This document shows, piece after piece, positions 63,895 to 64,000 of a DNA stretch of 64,000 nt. The position numbers were made by a program, and so were the translations under genes. The DNA is taken from the NCBI GenBank assembly GCA_965206015.1, contig CBDBIW010000004.1:186001-250000 (forward strand), read 5' to 3'. The notes under the pieces were generated by a model that saw only the letters and a program-made list of their open reading frames with translations, was not told where the DNA came from and ran no database searches. Position 1 is the stretch's first letter; every line of letters starts with the position of its first letter. This DNA is from JAJCYL01 sp965206015. GTDB taxonomy: Bacteria > Bacteroidota > Bacteroidia > Cytophagales > Cyclobacteriaceae.

Positions 63895-64000
63895 CTACTT
63901 TTTAATAATTAATTTTTTAGTCACCTTGTTTTCACCGTCGGTATAAAGCGTGTAGAAGTAAACACCTTCTTTTAAATCTTGGGTATCAATTTTCAAAATC
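63895..64000 (-). CDS. T9SS C-terminal sorting domain, end of a gene beyond the window
   Basis: Open to the right edge. The sequence ends with DLKEGVYFYTLYTDGENKVT and KKLIIKK followed by TAG. This is the type A sorting tail (GVYFY, KKLIIKK), so a surface-exported type IX cargo protein lies to the right. Its catalytic part is not seen. Confidence 0.85.
   Translation of the reverse strand, partial: ILKIDTQDLKEGVYFYTLYTDGENKVTKKLIIKK

Overview
The window looks like chromosomal DNA of a Bacteroidota bacterium, most likely a gliding, Cytophagales-like marine or soil lineage. The signs are AT-rich DNA, a type IX secretion C-terminal sorting tail at the right edge, a GldI-like FKBP pair beside a DHH phosphoesterase and ndk, a bamD-rpoZ-coaBC-DUF4835 block, DUF5723 and DUF3078 envelope proteins, and class I-beta DAHP synthase. 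No ribosomal RNA is present. I could not assign a genus.

Region 1 (1-10.2 kb) is accessory. After the 3' part of an erythromycin-esterase-like gene, a run of minus-strand genes is broken up by long imperfect palindromes (117 to 195 bp, near 881, 3906, 6507, 7376 and 9757, plus a half site near 9043). Read on the minus strand they begin at or just after a stop codon with TAACA-like boxes and end in CGTTRG/CGTTAT-like boxes, as integron attC sites do. No integrase is in the window. I read this as an attC-like cassette array without an integrase (CALIN-like). Cargo includes an Ada alkylation-repair regulator with a PEP-mutase-family enzyme, an ankyrin lipoprotein, secreted and lipoprotein unknowns, and a frameshifted gene. 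An ISAzo13-family element with a 6-bp flanking repeat sits in one cassette.

Region 2 (10.2-13.2 kb) is a mobile-element scar: a broken IS1595 transposase, an odd hairpin-rich segment, an intact 496-residue protein with five zinc ribbons and a VSR/DUF559-like nuclease end, an internally deleted IS4-type element and a gene fragment.

Region 3 (13.2-64 kb) is core chromosome: gatB, alaS, an M23 peptidase, merR-type regulator, dprA, moaA, panB, DAHP synthase and KdsC-like phosphatase, pcrA/uvrD helicase, a histidine kinase, atpD-atpC, MscS channel, SLBB polysaccharide export, FKBP lipoproteins, DHH phosphoesterase, ndk, scpA, dxs, an alkyltransferase-like protein, pgi, lipid A acyltransferase, coaBC, rpoZ and bamD, with tRNA-Asn and tRNA-Pro.

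A striking theme is gene decay. CapA, TonB, an AhpD-like protein, a PQQ dehydrogenase, a PH-domain protein, a nitroreductase, a DUF4197 protein and several transposases carry frameshifts or in-frame stops, while housekeeping genes are intact. Short IS-derived elements (a 265-bp IS256-type and a 605-bp IS4-type) support a history of IS activity. Most frameshift calls rest on matching adjacent frames to remembered family sequences and could in part be sequence errors.
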